NCBI RefSeq assembly: GCF_000496835.1
Contig: NZ_KI543236.1
Span: forward strand, 583,636-647,635
DNA: 64,000 nucleotides
Source: Thalassobacillus devorans MSP14
Lineage (GTDB): Bacteria; Bacillota; Bacilli; Bacillales; Halobacillaceae
Reading direction: 5' to 3'
Of the stretch, positions 43,144 through 52,257 are shown one piece after another. Made by a program: the position numbers and the translations under genes. Numbering within the stretch: the stretch's first letter is position 1; each line of letters begins with the position of its first letter. Below the pieces are notes generated by a model. It searched no databases. It had not been told where the DNA came from and worked only from the letters and a program-made list of their open reading frames with translations.

Positions 43144-44793
43144 TTGGCGAACAAGAAAAATAATATGGGTGATAACGAAAAAAACGTGGAACGAGAGACG
43201 TTAACAACGCGGCAAGGACGCCCGGTGACAGACAATCAAAACATCCGCACGATAGGGAATCGTGGGCCGGCCACACTGGAGAATTATCATTTCATTGAAA
43301 AGATTTCCCACTTTGACCGGGAAGAGGTACCGGAGCGGATCGTACACGCGCGGGGTTCTGGCGCATTCGGTTATTTTGAGACATATGGGAAAGTCGGAAA
43401 CGAGCCGGTCGAAAAATATACCCGTGCGAAAGTTTTTTCAGGTGCTGGTAAGAAAACACCATTGATGGTTCGATTTTCAACCGTAGCCGGGGCGAAGGAC
43501 GCCCCGGAAACGGATCGTGACCCGCGGGGGTTTGCCGTAAAAATGTACACCGAAGACGGCAACTGGGACTTGGTCGGAAACAACTTGAAAATCTTCTTCA
43601 TTCGTGATGCGATGAAGTTTCCGGATATGATTCATGCCTTTAAAGCGGATCCGGCTTCGAATATCAAAAGTCCGGAGCGGATGTTCGACTTTGTTTCCCG
43701 TACGCCTGAAGCGACCCACATGATTACATTTTTGTTCTCTCCATGGGGGATTCCTGCCACCTATCGCCATATGCAGGGCTCCGGGGTGAACACGTATAAA
43801 TGGGTGAATGACAAGGGTGAGGCTGTGCTGGTTAAGTATCACTGGGAACCGAAGCAGGGGATCCGTAACTTAACGCAGGAAGAGGCGGACATGATACAGG
43901 CGAAAAATGTCAGTCACGCGACACAGGATTTATATGAAGCGATTGAGCGTGGAGAATATCCGGAGTGGGAGCTGTTTGTACAGATCATGGAGGATGGCTA
44001 TCATTCGGAATTGGATTTTGATCCGCTTGATGATACGAAACTCTGGCCTGAAGATAAGTTCCCGTGGCATCCGGTCGGCCGGATGGTACTGGACCGTAAT
44101 CCGGAGGACTTCCATGCGGAGATTGAACAGGCGGCATTTGGCACCGGCGTGCTTGTGGATGGAATGGATTTTTCAGACGATAAAATGCTGCAGGGACGTA
44201 CGTTCTCTTACTCGGATACGCAGCGCTACCGTATAGGTGCGAACTATTTAAAACTTCCGGTCAACGCACCGAAAAAAGGTGTCCGGACTAATCAGCAGCG
44301 CGGACAAATGGATATTCGCGCCCCGAGAGAATCTGGAGACAATACTCATATCAACTACGAGCCTTCCGTGGTAGGAGGTTTTCAGGAAGCGGATGGATCG
44401 AAAACGCCGCCCCATGAGCCTGCGTATAATGCGGCAGCCATGAGCGAGCCAATTGAACGGCAGAACAACTATGGCCAGGCAGGTGACACGTATCGCAGCT
44501 TTGAGGATTGGGAGCGTGAGGAATTGGTCAACAACCTTTCGAACGCACTGGCAATCTGTGATAAGCGGATTCGAGAGGCGATGATTGACCACTTTACGCA
44601 AGCCGATGAAGACTATGGCCGGCGTGTGAAGGAAGGAATCGAGGCTAAAATGAAGGAAATGCAGGAGATGCAGAAGGAGAATAAAGTTCCAGGTCGTAAA
44701 TCAGCAGAAACGAAATATGGGCGTGGTTCTACCGCTCAGCACAAGGCTGTAGAAGAAGCGGTGGAGAAAAGTCATGAAGCTGATCCCTATTAA
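43144..44793 (+). CDS. Monofunctional heme catalase
   Basis: 549 residues. Distal His lies in [11 protein letters not shown] (about residue 66), Asn in [12 protein letters not shown], and the proximal Tyr in [16 protein letters not shown]-terminal helical extension after about 480 is Lys/Glu-rich. This is a catalase of the KatA/KatX size class converting hydrogen peroxide to water and oxygen. The start is TTG at 43144, seven bases after GGAGGG; ATG 43114 has no site. In a spore former it could be vegetative or spore-type; no PerR box or forespore promoter was recognised. GC content is above the neighbours. Confidence 0.9.
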   Translation: MANKKNNMGDNEKNVERETLTTRQGRPVTDNQNIRTIGNRGPATLENYHFIEKISHFDREEVPERIVHARGSGAFGYFETYGKVGNEPVEKYTRAKVFSGAGKKTPLMVRFSTVAGAKDAPETDRDPRGFAVKMYTEDGNWDLVGNNLKIFFIRDAMKFPDMIHAFKADPASNIKSPERMFDFVSRTPEATHMITFLFSPWGIPATYRHMQGSGVNTYKWVNDKGEAVLVKYHWEPKQGIRNLTQEEADMIQAKNVSHATQDLYEAIERGEYPEWELFVQIMEDGYHSELDFDPLDDTKLWPEDKFPWHPVGRMVLDRNPEDFHAEIEQAAFGTGVLVDGMDFSDDKMLQGRTFSYSDTQRYRIGANYLKLPVNAPKKGVRTNQQRGQMDIRAPRESGDNTHINYEPSVVGGFQEADGSKTPPHEPAYNAAAMSEPIERQNNYGQAGDTYRSFEDWEREELVNNLSNALAICDKRIREAMIDHFTQADEDYGRRVKEGIEAKMKEMQEMQKENKVPGRKSAETKYGRGSTAQHKAVEEAVEKSHEADPY

Positions 44794-44827
44794 CTGGAGG
44801 AGGCTGTCCCGGAGGAACTGATGAATA

Positions 44828-44885
44828 CAGTGCCTGAACCCCAACCTTTTACGAATGTGACAGGGATGGGGTTCAGGCATCTTTC
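44828..44885. repeat. GTGCCTG palindromic repeat, copy 6
   Basis: CAGTGCCTGAACCCCA and TGGGGTTCAGGCATCTTTC pair closely. It follows the catalase gene and may serve as its terminator. Confidence 0.75.
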
Positions 44886-44935
44886 TATAAGTCTATGCAT
44901 GGGGATACTTTATATAAAGCCGATTCAGAAACTAA

Positions 44936-46186
44936 TTATTGTTTTAAGAAATCTATTTCCACTTCATTTTTTTGTGGTTTCCGTTTAAACAAATATTCTC
45001 CATTACGAATGGATACAAGTACTTCTGCACGCTCACGAATAGCTTCATACGAATCTTTTGCATCTAAAACGATGAAATTAGCGGGTTTCCCTGCTTCCAT
45101 GCCATACTCATCGTTGATTCTCATTATGTTTGCACCTTGGTATGTGATCAGGTCGAACGCCTTATAAATTTCATCTATGTGCGTATAATGTGCTAAATGA
45201 ATACCATTGTCTAAAATGTTCATCATATTTCCATTTCCTAATGGATACCAATAATCCGCAATGGAATCTTGCGCAAACGCGACATTATTTCCGTTGTTCA
45301 ACAGCTCTTTTACTCGTGTTAAGCCACGGCGTTTAGGATAGCTGTCCCCACGGCCTTGTAAATGGGCGTTTTCAGTTGGACATGAAATAAAGTTGATGTT
45401 TGATTCTCTAAATAATCCCAGCATTTTATTTGCATAACTGTTTTCTACTGATCCAAAGCTGCATGTATGACTTGCTGTTGTGTATTTCCCGTAGTTATTT
45501 TCCATAACAAGTGCATTCAGCACTTCTAAAAAGCGGCTGTTGGGATCATCGTTTTCATCACAGTGAATGTCAATCATGACGTTATATTTTATGGCCAGGT
45601 GAACAATACGTTTTAATGATTCCACACCTTGTTCGTATGAAATCTCAAAGTGAGGGATCCCTCCTGCTACGTCAGCACCCATTTCAAGTGCATGTTCCAT
45701 TAATTGTTCCGCACCTTTATATCTGAAAAATCCCTCTTGAGGGAAAGCTACAATTTGCAGGGTAATAACGTCTTTTAATTCTTCACGCAGTTTAATTAAA
45801 GCTTTCATTCCGGTTAAATCAGGATCGGTAATATCTACATGCGTCCGAATAAATTGAACCCCTTTATTCATTTCTTTTTGTATTCCTTTAATCGCACGCT
45901 CACGCACCATTTCTTCCGTCAATGATTTCTTATTATCACTCCAACGCTGGATCCCTTCAAATAATGTTCCTGAAATATTTGCATTACCATCGCCTAGTCC
46001 TGAAAAGATATAATCCAGGTGTAAATGAGGGTCGACATATGGAGGAAGCACCAGACGGCCTTCCAGATCAATCACTTCGTCTGCATCACCTAAACCATTA
46101 CCTATCGCTTTAAATTGACCATTTTCTATTAGGAGTTCCTGTGACTCCGAGTCTCCATATATCGTCGCGTTAATAAATTTCTTCAT
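44936..46186 (-). CDS. Amidohydrolase, cytosine deaminase-like (CodA family)
   Basis: 416 residues, clearly related to E. coli CodA: PPYVDPHLHLDYIF (metal His pair), GTLFEGIQRWSD, FIRTHVDI, HCDENDDPNSRF (metal His and catalytic Glu), SHTCSFGS (metal His), LQGRGDSYPKRRGLTRVKEL. In the final metal-Asp block CodA has GHDDVFDPWYPLG; here it is AQDSIADYWYPLG, keeping the metal Asp but changing its neighbours. Substrate is therefore a cyclic amide or amidine but perhaps not cytosine. No permease gene is adjacent. Confidence 0.82.
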   Translation of the reverse strand: MKKFINATIYGDSESQELLIENGQFKAIGNGLGDADEVIDLEGRLVLPPYVDPHLHLDYIFSGLGDGNANISGTLFEGIQRWSDNKKSLTEEMVRERAIKGIQKEMNKGVQFIRTHVDITDPDLTGMKALIKLREELKDVITLQIVAFPQEGFFRYKGAEQLMEHALEMGADVAGGIPHFEISYEQGVESLKRIVHLAIKYNVMIDIHCDENDDPNSRFLEVLNALVMENNYGKYTTASHTCSFGSVENSYANKMLGLFRESNINFISCPTENAHLQGRGDSYPKRRGLTRVKELLNNGNNVAFAQDSIADYWYPLGNGNMMNILDNGIHLAHYTHIDEIYKAFDLITYQGANIMRINDEYGMEAGKPANFIVLDAKDSYEAIRERAEVLVSIRNGEYLFKRKPQKNEVEIDFLKQ

Positions 46187-46287
46187 ACATACATGACTCC
46201 TTTATATGATTTTATTTTGTTAATCATCACTGAAATGATGATTTGTACATTAAGTATTGAAACCTGTTGATGCAATTGTCCTTAAAT

Positions 46288-46322
46288 AAGAACCAGGTGA
46301 CCGTTTGTTCACCTGGTTCTTT
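46288..46322 (-). terminator. Terminator of the HxlR gene
   Basis: AAGAACCAGGTGA and TCACCTGGTTCTT form a strong stem; on the minus strand it lies downstream of the regulator gene. Confidence 0.7.
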
Positions 46323-46477
46323 AAATGATATCGGTATTGTAATGGAATCATAGTGATGCTGCCCAGGATTTTTAAATTGTCATGAAGCAGTAGGGAGCAA
46401 GCCAGAAGTTTACATTTACCTCAGTAACTTCGTTATGCATGTTTATTTCTCCGCTAATACTTAAGAGATAGACATAT

Positions 46478-46801
46478 TTATAAAGTATCTTCACTGGTTA
46501 CCCAATTTTGAGACCATATTTCTAATTCTTTCATCAAAGGCTGTAATGCCAGCCCTTTTTCGGTCAATGAATATTCAATTCGAATTGGGGTTTCAGGGTA
46601 TACTTCGCGTTTAACAATTCCCTCTTCCTCTAAATGTTTTAATCTATCCGATAAGAGCCTTCCACTGATTCCAATTGCGGATTCAATGGTACAAAAACGC
46701 TGTGGACCTGAGAGCAGCTGGTAAATAACCAGGCCAGTCCACCGTTTACTTAAAATACTCATTGCTTTTTCAAATTTAGGACAGAGTTGAGATTTTTGCA
46801 T
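46478..46801 (-). CDS. catR: HxlR/DUF24 family redox-sensing regulator, CatR/YodB type
   Basis: 107 residues, winged helix of the HxlR family: CPKFEKAMSILSKRWTGLVI, GPQRFCTIESAIGISGRLLS, LEEEGIVKREVYPETPIRIE. The conserved N-terminal Cys is at position 7, as in B. subtilis CatR (YodB has Cys6), where quinones or diamide modify it and release DNA. It is divergent from catD-catE, and an inverted repeat TTACTT-N5-AAGTAA sits on the catD promoter. I assign catR from family, Cys7 and context. Confidence 0.82.
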   Translation of the reverse strand: MQKSQLCPKFEKAMSILSKRWTGLVIYQLLSGPQRFCTIESAIGISGRLLSDRLKHLEEEGIVKREVYPETPIRIEYSLTEKGLALQPLMKELEIWSQNWVTSEDTL

Positions 46802-46877
46802 TCATTATCACTCCTCTTTGTCTATTTTACCACACAAATACAAATCGTAATAAGATTACTTGATGTAAATTAGTATG

Positions 46878-46922
46878 TTGACATAATTAGATTATTTTTA
46901 TATACTTACTTACGAAAAGTAA
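46878..46922 (+). promoter_or_regulatory. catD promoter and CatR/YodB-type operator
   Basis: TTGACA (46878-46883), 17 bases, TATACT (46901-46906). TTACTT-ACGAA-AAGTAA (46906-46922) immediately follows the -10, overlapping the expected start of transcription. A related TTAC-N5-GTAA lies at about 46855-46867. Confidence 0.7.
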
Positions 46923-46979
46923 CTAAGGTAAAAATAAAAACTTGACTTTAGTTCAAACTATACAAAGGAGTGGTATTGA

Positions 46980-47387
46980 ATGAACAAACATGAGGCAGGA
47001 GCTTCTATCCTAAGGGTGATATTAGGGGTTATATTTTTTGTTCATGGCCTGGATAAATTCCAGGCAGGAATTGGAAACACAGTCGGATTCTTCGACAGCA
47101 TTGGAGTACCGGGATTTTTAGCCTACGTTGTAGCGACAATTGAACTTGTTGGCGGAATTGCACTTATTTTAGGACTTGGAACAAAAATTGCTGCGTCTTT
47201 ATTTGCGGTTATTATGTTGGGGGCTATTTTTACGGTTAAATTATCCGCAGGCTTTCTGGGTGGATATGAATTGGATCTGGCATTACTAGCCATGTCTATT
47301 TATGTAGCACTTTCTGATAACACAGCTCTTTCACTGGAACAGGCCATGTTTTCTACGAACCAGAATTCAGTAAAAAATGCCTCTTAA
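46980..47387 (+). CDS. catD: DoxX family membrane protein CatD
   Basis: 135 residues and four transmembrane helices of the DoxX family (ILRVILGVIFFVHGLDKFQA; AYVVATIELVGGIALILGLG). B. subtilis CatD has the same length and is encoded before catE. Its role in quinone or thiol-stress protection is not fully defined. ATG follows AAAGGAGTGGTATTGA. A terminator lies between it and catE. Confidence 0.83.
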   Translation: MNKHEAGASILRVILGVIFFVHGLDKFQAGIGNTVGFFDSIGVPGFLAYVVATIELVGGIALILGLGTKIAASLFAVIMLGAIFTVKLSAGFLGGYELDLALLAMSIYVALSDNTALSLEQAMFSTNQNSVKNAS

Positions 47388-47414
47388 AATAGGGAAGGCA
47401 AAATTTGAAGAGAT

Positions 47415-47449
47415 GCCTAATATCTAGTTGCAGATATTAGGCTTTTTTT
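47415..47449 (+). terminator. Hairpin terminator between catD and catE
   Basis: GCCTAATATCT and AGATATTAGGC pair perfectly around AGTTGC, then seven T. It would reduce readthrough into catE. Confidence 0.82.
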
Positions 47450-47485
47450 AACAAAAGAATAATAAGTATACGAGGAGGAATTTCA

Positions 47486-48337
47486 TTGTCTTTTCATCGT
47501 AAGCCGATTATGTTTGTAAACCATGTGAACATTAAAGTGCAAAATCTAGAACGCTCCCTTCATTATTATCAGGAGGTAATAGGGTTTAAGGTTCTAGAGC
47601 AAACCGCAAACAAAGTGAAGTTAGCAGCTGATGGGAAAACCTGTATTCTATCTATTGAGCAGCCGGAGAATGTCATAGCAAAGCAGCGGGGGACTACCGG
47701 GTTATATCATTTTGCCCTTCTTGTACCACGGCGTTCTGATTTGGCTAATATTGTCCACCATTTGATTGCGAAGGGAATTCGGATAGGATCTTCGGACCAC
47801 CTTGTCAGTGAAGCTCTCTATTTAAACGATCCGGATGGGAACGGGATTGAAATTTATGTGGACCGTGATCCTTCCGCGTGGAAATGGAAAAATGGAGAAG
47901 TTGCCATGACTGTTGACCCGTTAGATTTCGCAGACCTGCTTCAGGAAGGAAATTCAGATGAACCATGGAAAGGTTTGCCTGCCGGTACGGTTATGGGGCA
48001 TATACATCTCCATGTTTCTCATTTACAAGAAGCAGAGGAATTTTACACGAAAGGCCTGGGGTTTGAAGTAGTCAACCGATTTGGCGATCAGGCTCTATTC
48101 ATTTCAGCAGGTAAGTATCATCATCATATTGGTTTAAATACATGGGCTGGGGTCGGAGCTCCAGAACCATCGGAAAACAGCGTCGGACTGGACTCATTTA
48201 CAATCATTTTACCCAATGAAGAATACAGGGAAAATGTGATAGCCAGTCTGGAGAGAATTGGGGCCTCTGTCACAGAGGAGAGGGGAATGTTTATTACTTC
48301 GGATCCCTCTGGAAACCGTATTCACCTTGAGGTTTGA
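47486..48337 (+). CDS. catE: Catechol 2,3-dioxygenase CatE
   Basis: 283 residues with two VOC modules (about 10-135 and 168-283). It closely follows B. subtilis CatE: GLYHFALLVPRRSDL, SEALYLNDPDGNGIEIY and MGHIHLHVSHLQEAEEFYT, with HHHIGLNTWAG in the second half. The Fe(II) ligands should be the His of HIHLHV, one His of the HHHIG block and a C-terminal Glu. It opens catechol rings and so detoxifies catechols and quinones. TTG start eight bases after GAGGAGG. Confidence 0.88.
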   Translation: MSFHRKPIMFVNHVNIKVQNLERSLHYYQEVIGFKVLEQTANKVKLAADGKTCILSIEQPENVIAKQRGTTGLYHFALLVPRRSDLANIVHHLIAKGIRIGSSDHLVSEALYLNDPDGNGIEIYVDRDPSAWKWKNGEVAMTVDPLDFADLLQEGNSDEPWKGLPAGTVMGHIHLHVSHLQEAEEFYTKGLGFEVVNRFGDQALFISAGKYHHHIGLNTWAGVGAPEPSENSVGLDSFTIILPNEEYRENVIASLERIGASVTEERGMFITSDPSGNRIHLEV

Positions 48338-48533
48338 GGTGAAAAAAATCACGATACTTTTTCAGTTTGTTAAAAATGTAAATTCGCATGATCAGAAGAA
48401 GGGAATATGAATGAGAAGAATCCCATGTGGAACAATTCAGATAATTTTTACAAAAAAATAATGCTCCATAAATATGTAGTTTACCTTCTACGGATATAGT
48501 AAAAGTGAAATCATTGATAAAAGGGGTGGCATT

Positions 48534-49322
48534 TTGAAAAAGCTGTTGCTTGTATTGCTCACTGTCCTGTTCTTTATCTACTTTCCTGATTTCAGAAGTG
48601 AACCTTATGTAGAAGAGAAAAGTGTTCCAGAGCCTGCACCAGTCGATGTCAAAGTGATGAGCTACGATTTTTCTCATGTAGAAAAGGAAGGGGTTATCGA
48701 CGTTGAGAGAATGGCGGAGGAAATAGAAGCATCAGGAGCGGATGTCATTCGTGTCAGGAAGTTGGAATCCTCCTCTCCTTGTGAGTTTCAAAATCAAACC
48801 AAAATGCTCGCAGAGAGGCTGGATATGTCCTATGTCCATTCCATACAGCTTGCTTCCCAAACATCAACGGGGACATACCGCGGACAGAACGATACAGCAC
48901 TTTTAAGCAATCACCCCATTATTGATGCTGTTAATCACGTTACAAGTAACAATTCAAATAACGAAGGCTTGACTGAAGCAATTATCAATGTGAAAGGTAT
49001 ACAGGTTCACCTTTTTAATGCACCGCAGACAATGAATGCAGAGGATCGTACACGACAGATGAATGCAGCAACAAAATTAGCCGCCAATGCAGAAGGCCCA
49101 AGCATTATCCTGGGAAACTTGGAACAGTCAGACCGGGGTTCGGAAATAGAACTGTTAATGAACACTAATGTGGATACCAGGGAAATGGAAACCTACAACT
49201 ATTCCTTAACCGACCCTGAGAATAGAATGGATTTCTTTTTTCCTGACAGGAACTATAGAGAATCAGTCACATCGGCCAATCTCCTGCTTAACGCAGAAAT
49301 AGGTATGAAAAATTTGGAATAA
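48534..49322 (+). CDS. Secreted endonuclease/exonuclease/phosphatase-like protein, degenerate active site
   Basis: 262 residues with an N-terminal signal or anchor (LLLVLLTVLFFIYF). The fold order matches the EEP superfamily: VDVKVMSYDF, GADVIRVRKLE, NDTALLSNHPI, GPSIILGNLEQ, RMDFFFPD. But catalytic residues are eroded: the usual LQE is RKLE, the usual GDFN is GNLE, and the final SDH is absent. Probably a non-catalytic or altered surface protein. TTG start, site AAAAGGGGTGGCATT. Terminator follows. Confidence 0.65.
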   Translation: MKKLLLVLLTVLFFIYFPDFRSEPYVEEKSVPEPAPVDVKVMSYDFSHVEKEGVIDVERMAEEIEASGADVIRVRKLESSSPCEFQNQTKMLAERLDMSYVHSIQLASQTSTGTYRGQNDTALLSNHPIIDAVNHVTSNNSNNEGLTEAIINVKGIQVHLFNAPQTMNAEDRTRQMNAATKLAANAEGPSIILGNLEQSDRGSEIELLMNTNVDTREMETYNYSLTDPENRMDFFFPDRNYRESVTSANLLLNAEIGMKNLE

Positions 49323-49336
49323 TATATAAGTTGGCG

Positions 49337-49364
49337 AGACTCTTCGAATACGAAGAGTCTTTTT
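49337..49364 (+). terminator. Intrinsic terminator
   Basis: AGACTCTTCG and CGAAGAGTCT around AATA, then TTTT. Confidence 0.85.
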
Positions 49365-49578
49365 AATTAAAGCCGGGACATGTTGTCAAACCATTAAGGT
49401 GTCAGGTCTTTAGGGAGGGACTTGGAGAGATTGAATAGGAATTATAATTCAGTATGTTATGATATTTTTAGTACATATTGGTAAATGAACATCTTTGATG
49501 GAGAGGTTTGGATGAAATAAGCTGTTGCTGCTACCGATACGGCTTAATAGAGGAATACCAAATAAAGGAGGATGTATC

Positions 49579-49929
49579 ATGTCTAAACATAAGATTTATA
49601 CCATGAGCTTTGCTAGTGTCTATCCTCATTATGTTAAGAAGGCGGAGAAAAAAGGACGTACGAAAGCAGAAGTCGATGAAATTATCCGCTGGTTGACAGG
49701 CTATAGCCAGGAAGAATTAGAGGAGCAACTGGAAAAACAGACGAACTTTGAGTCTTTCTTTGCGGAAGCTCCTGAACTGAATCCTTCACGGAGATTGATC
49801 AAAGGTGTGATCTGCGGTGTCAGAGTCGAAGACATTGAAGAACCAACCATGCAGGAAATTCGATATTTGGATAAGCTGATCGATGAGCTGGCAAAGGGAA
49901 AAGCGATGGAGAAGATTTTGCGGAAATAA
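49579..49929 (+). CDS. DUF2200 family protein
   Basis: 116 residues matching DUF2200: [20 protein letters not shown], then [18 protein letters not shown] and the C-terminal [20 protein letters not shown]. Small cytoplasmic protein of unknown function. ATG at 49579 has AAAGGAGGATGTATC. Upstream, 49370-49570 holds nothing recognisable. Confidence 0.85.
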   Translation: MSKHKIYTMSFASVYPHYVKKAEKKGRTKAEVDEIIRWLTGYSQEELEEQLEKQTNFESFFAEAPELNPSRRLIKGVICGVRVEDIEEPTMQEIRYLDKLIDELAKGKAMEKILRK

Positions 49930-50002
49930 TATTGCCTAGAAATCCTTAGAAAGCTATGGAGCTGTACGACTCCTATCAAATGAAAAGAGGTGTTTCTTCG
50001 TC

Positions 50003-50590
50003 GTGACAAATTGTAATCCGAAGGTCGATGAAATGATAAATAAAACGTCAAAGTGGCAGGAAGAGTTTGCGGAGTTAAGAAGGATCGCTCTTGGCTGTGA
50101 GGAGCTGACTGAAGAACTGAAGTGGGGGTACCCCTGCTATACCATTGACAACAAAAACATTGTGTTGATTCATGGATTTAAAAATTACTGTGCACTTTTG
50201 TTTTTTAAAGGTGCCTTGTTAAAGGACAAGCATGGCATACTGATTCAACAAACAGAAAATGTACAGGTAGGACGTCAGATTCGATTCACCAATGTCGAGG
50301 AAATTAAAGAGAAAGAATCCATTTTGAAAAACTATATAATAGAAGCTATCGAAGTGGAGAAGGCTGGTTTGGAAATGAAAGTGGAAAAGAAGATAGAACC
50401 TCCTGAAGAGCTACAACAAAAATTCGATGAGAATCCAGCTCTGAAAACTGCTTTTGAAGGGCTGACTCCGGGACGGCAACGAGCCTACATCCTTTACTTT
50501 TCAAAAGCAAAAAAATCCGAAACGCGTACGTCAAGAATTGAAAAATACACCCCACATATTCTGGCTGGGAAAGGGATGAATGATAAATAG
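50003..50590 (+). CDS. YdeI/DUF1801 family protein
   Basis: 195 residues. An N-terminal DUF1801-type domain (EEFAELRRIALGCEELTEEL, WGYPCYTIDNKNIVLIHGFK, CALLFFKGALL) is joined to the C-terminal YdeI/OmpD-associated helix pair (LKTAFEGLTPGRQRAYILYF, KSETRTSRIEKY). In B. subtilis YdeI-type proteins have proposed antimicrobial-peptide or stress roles. GTG start behind AAAAGAGGTGTTTC. Probably cytoplasmic. Confidence 0.82.
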   Translation: MTNCNPKVDEMINKTSKWQEEFAELRRIALGCEELTEELKWGYPCYTIDNKNIVLIHGFKNYCALLFFKGALLKDKHGILIQQTENVQVGRQIRFTNVEEIKEKESILKNYIIEAIEVEKAGLEMKVEKKIEPPEELQQKFDENPALKTAFEGLTPGRQRAYILYFSKAKKSETRTSRIEKYTPHILAGKGMNDK

Positions 50591-50616
50591 GTACGCCGGT
50601 TATTCATAATAGTAAG

Positions 50617-50655
50617 CGAGGGGCTTGCATCTGTTCATGCAAGCCCCTCGTTTGT
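50617..50655. terminator. Bidirectional terminator
   Basis: CGAGGGGCTTGCAT and ATGCAAGCCCCTCG pair perfectly around CTGTTC, between converging genes. Confidence 0.82.
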
Positions 50656-50681
50656 TACGGCTTAAAAGGGTGCGATAGATT

Positions 50682-52061
50682 TTATAGATTTTCTGCTTTT
50701 TGTGATAGCACTGGAGATTGTGCTGTGCTGTTTTGTTTCCAAAAGTAACCGATAACAGCACCTATAAACGCTGGCAGCATCCACCCGAGCCCGATATCGT
50801 ACAGGGGCAGGCAGGCTGCGTAAAAATTACTGATTGTTTCTAATAAAGGATGAGAAACGCCTGGGATGGTATCTGCCAGGGCATTGTAACCATCGATGGT
50901 GCTGACGAAAAAAGTCAGGATCATGGCTCCGGCATAGACGCCTGGCTTATGACGGAACAGGTTCGAGCTTAGTCCCAATAATATCAGGACAATCGCCAAT
51001 GGATATAAGAACATTAGCACGGGTACGGCGTATAGAATGATGTTCGTAAGCCCGAAGTTTGCGACCATGAACGACAGCATGGATAGCAGCAGTACGTATG
51101 TTTTGTAGCTGATCGCTGGATAGATCGTATAGAAAAATTCGCTGCAGGCGATGATCAGCCCGATGCTCGTTTTTAAACAGGCAAGGACGATGATGATCGC
51201 GAGCAGGATGGCCCCGAATGTCCCAAAATAATGCTGGGATACGGCAGCGAACGTGAGTCCGCCATTTTCCAGGGTGCCGGTAATCGACACGCTGGAGGCA
51301 CCCATATAAGTGATCAGTCCATAAATCAGCATCATCAGTCCCATGGCGAATAGGCCGGATTTCCATGTCGCCTGGGCAATCGCCTTTTTGTCGGTGATGC
51401 CCATATTTTTAATGGCATGAATGACGACGATTCCTAACGCCAGCCCTCCAAGCGCGTCCATTGTGTTATATCCCTCTTTGAATCCGGTCATAAATGGCAA
51501 TGTGCTGTAGTCGCCAGTCGGTTCACCGAAACTGCCCATCGGTTTGGCGATGGCGGTGATGATTAAAATGGATAAGAATAATAAGAAAGCCGGGGTCAAA
51601 TATTTACCGACGATGTCCATGACTTTGGCTGCATTCAGGGAAAAGTAGTAGGCGATTGCAAAGAATATGAAACTGAATACGGCTAGCCACAGGCTGCTTT
51701 GTTCTGGCTGGATAAACGGTTCAAAGCCGACGACGAACGGGACAGTTGCCGTCCGTGGAATGGCAAAAAACGGACCGATCGTCAAATAAAGAATAAGTGC
51801 GAAGGCTATTCCGAATAAAGGGTGGACCCTGCCAGCCAAATCCTGAAGGCCATTGCTTCCGGATAGGGCGATGGCCAGTATTCCCATTAACGGGAGGCCG
51901 ATGGCTGTCACAAGAAATCCGGTCAGTGCCGGCCAGAAAGAAGTTCCGGCGAGCTGGCCTAACTGGATAGGGAAAATTAAATTTCCCGCGCCGAAAAACA
52001 GTCCGAACAGCATGGTTCCGATAACGGCGTACGTAGAGAATGGTGTTTTTTTCTGGTTCAT
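50682..52061 (-). CDS. brnQ: Branched-chain amino acid carrier BrnQ (second copy)
   Basis: 459 residues, twelve-helix LIVCS carrier: GLFFGAGNLIFPIQLGQLAG, LTIGPFFAIPRTATVPFVVG, EGYNTMDALGGLALGIVVIH. ATG at 52061 lies behind AGGAAAGGAACATACAG. The frame extends to 52373 but that region overlaps the divergent TetR gene. Its own regulation may lie with that TetR protein. It is similar to but clearly different from the copy at 39598. Confidence 0.9.
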   Translation of the reverse strand: MNQKKTPFSTYAVIGTMLFGLFFGAGNLIFPIQLGQLAGTSFWPALTGFLVTAIGLPLMGILAIALSGSNGLQDLAGRVHPLFGIAFALILYLTIGPFFAIPRTATVPFVVGFEPFIQPEQSSLWLAVFSFIFFAIAYYFSLNAAKVMDIVGKYLTPAFLLFLSILIITAIAKPMGSFGEPTGDYSTLPFMTGFKEGYNTMDALGGLALGIVVIHAIKNMGITDKKAIAQATWKSGLFAMGLMMLIYGLITYMGASSVSITGTLENGGLTFAAVSQHYFGTFGAILLAIIIVLACLKTSIGLIIACSEFFYTIYPAISYKTYVLLLSMLSFMVANFGLTNIILYAVPVLMFLYPLAIVLILLGLSSNLFRHKPGVYAGAMILTFFVSTIDGYNALADTIPGVSHPLLETISNFYAACLPLYDIGLGWMLPAFIGAVIGYFWKQNSTAQSPVLSQKAENL

Positions 52062-52211
52062 CTGTATGTTCCTTTCCTGGTGTGTTGTGCTGGTTGAACG
52101 AATAAAGATAATCCTATCAATAATCTTCGCAAGGGACAATAGTTTGCGGGTATTTGATAAAAATATATCGGAAGAAGCAGGTTGCCTATTAAATTGAAAA
52201 AAGGCTCTACT

Positions 52212-52226
52212 ACTGATAACATTAGT
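52212..52226. promoter_or_regulatory. Possible TetR operator
   Basis: ACTGAT-AAC-ATTAGT, an imperfect palindrome (5 of 6 pairs), lies in the divergent gap about 32 bases before the TetR start. Confidence 0.35.
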
Positions 52227-52257
52227 GAAAAATGTACTTGTAAATGAGGGAATGACC

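Noticed and set aside
43292-44601. Long antisense frames within the catalase gene
   Set aside because: They are shadows of a GC-richer coding sequence; the sense frame has all catalase motifs.
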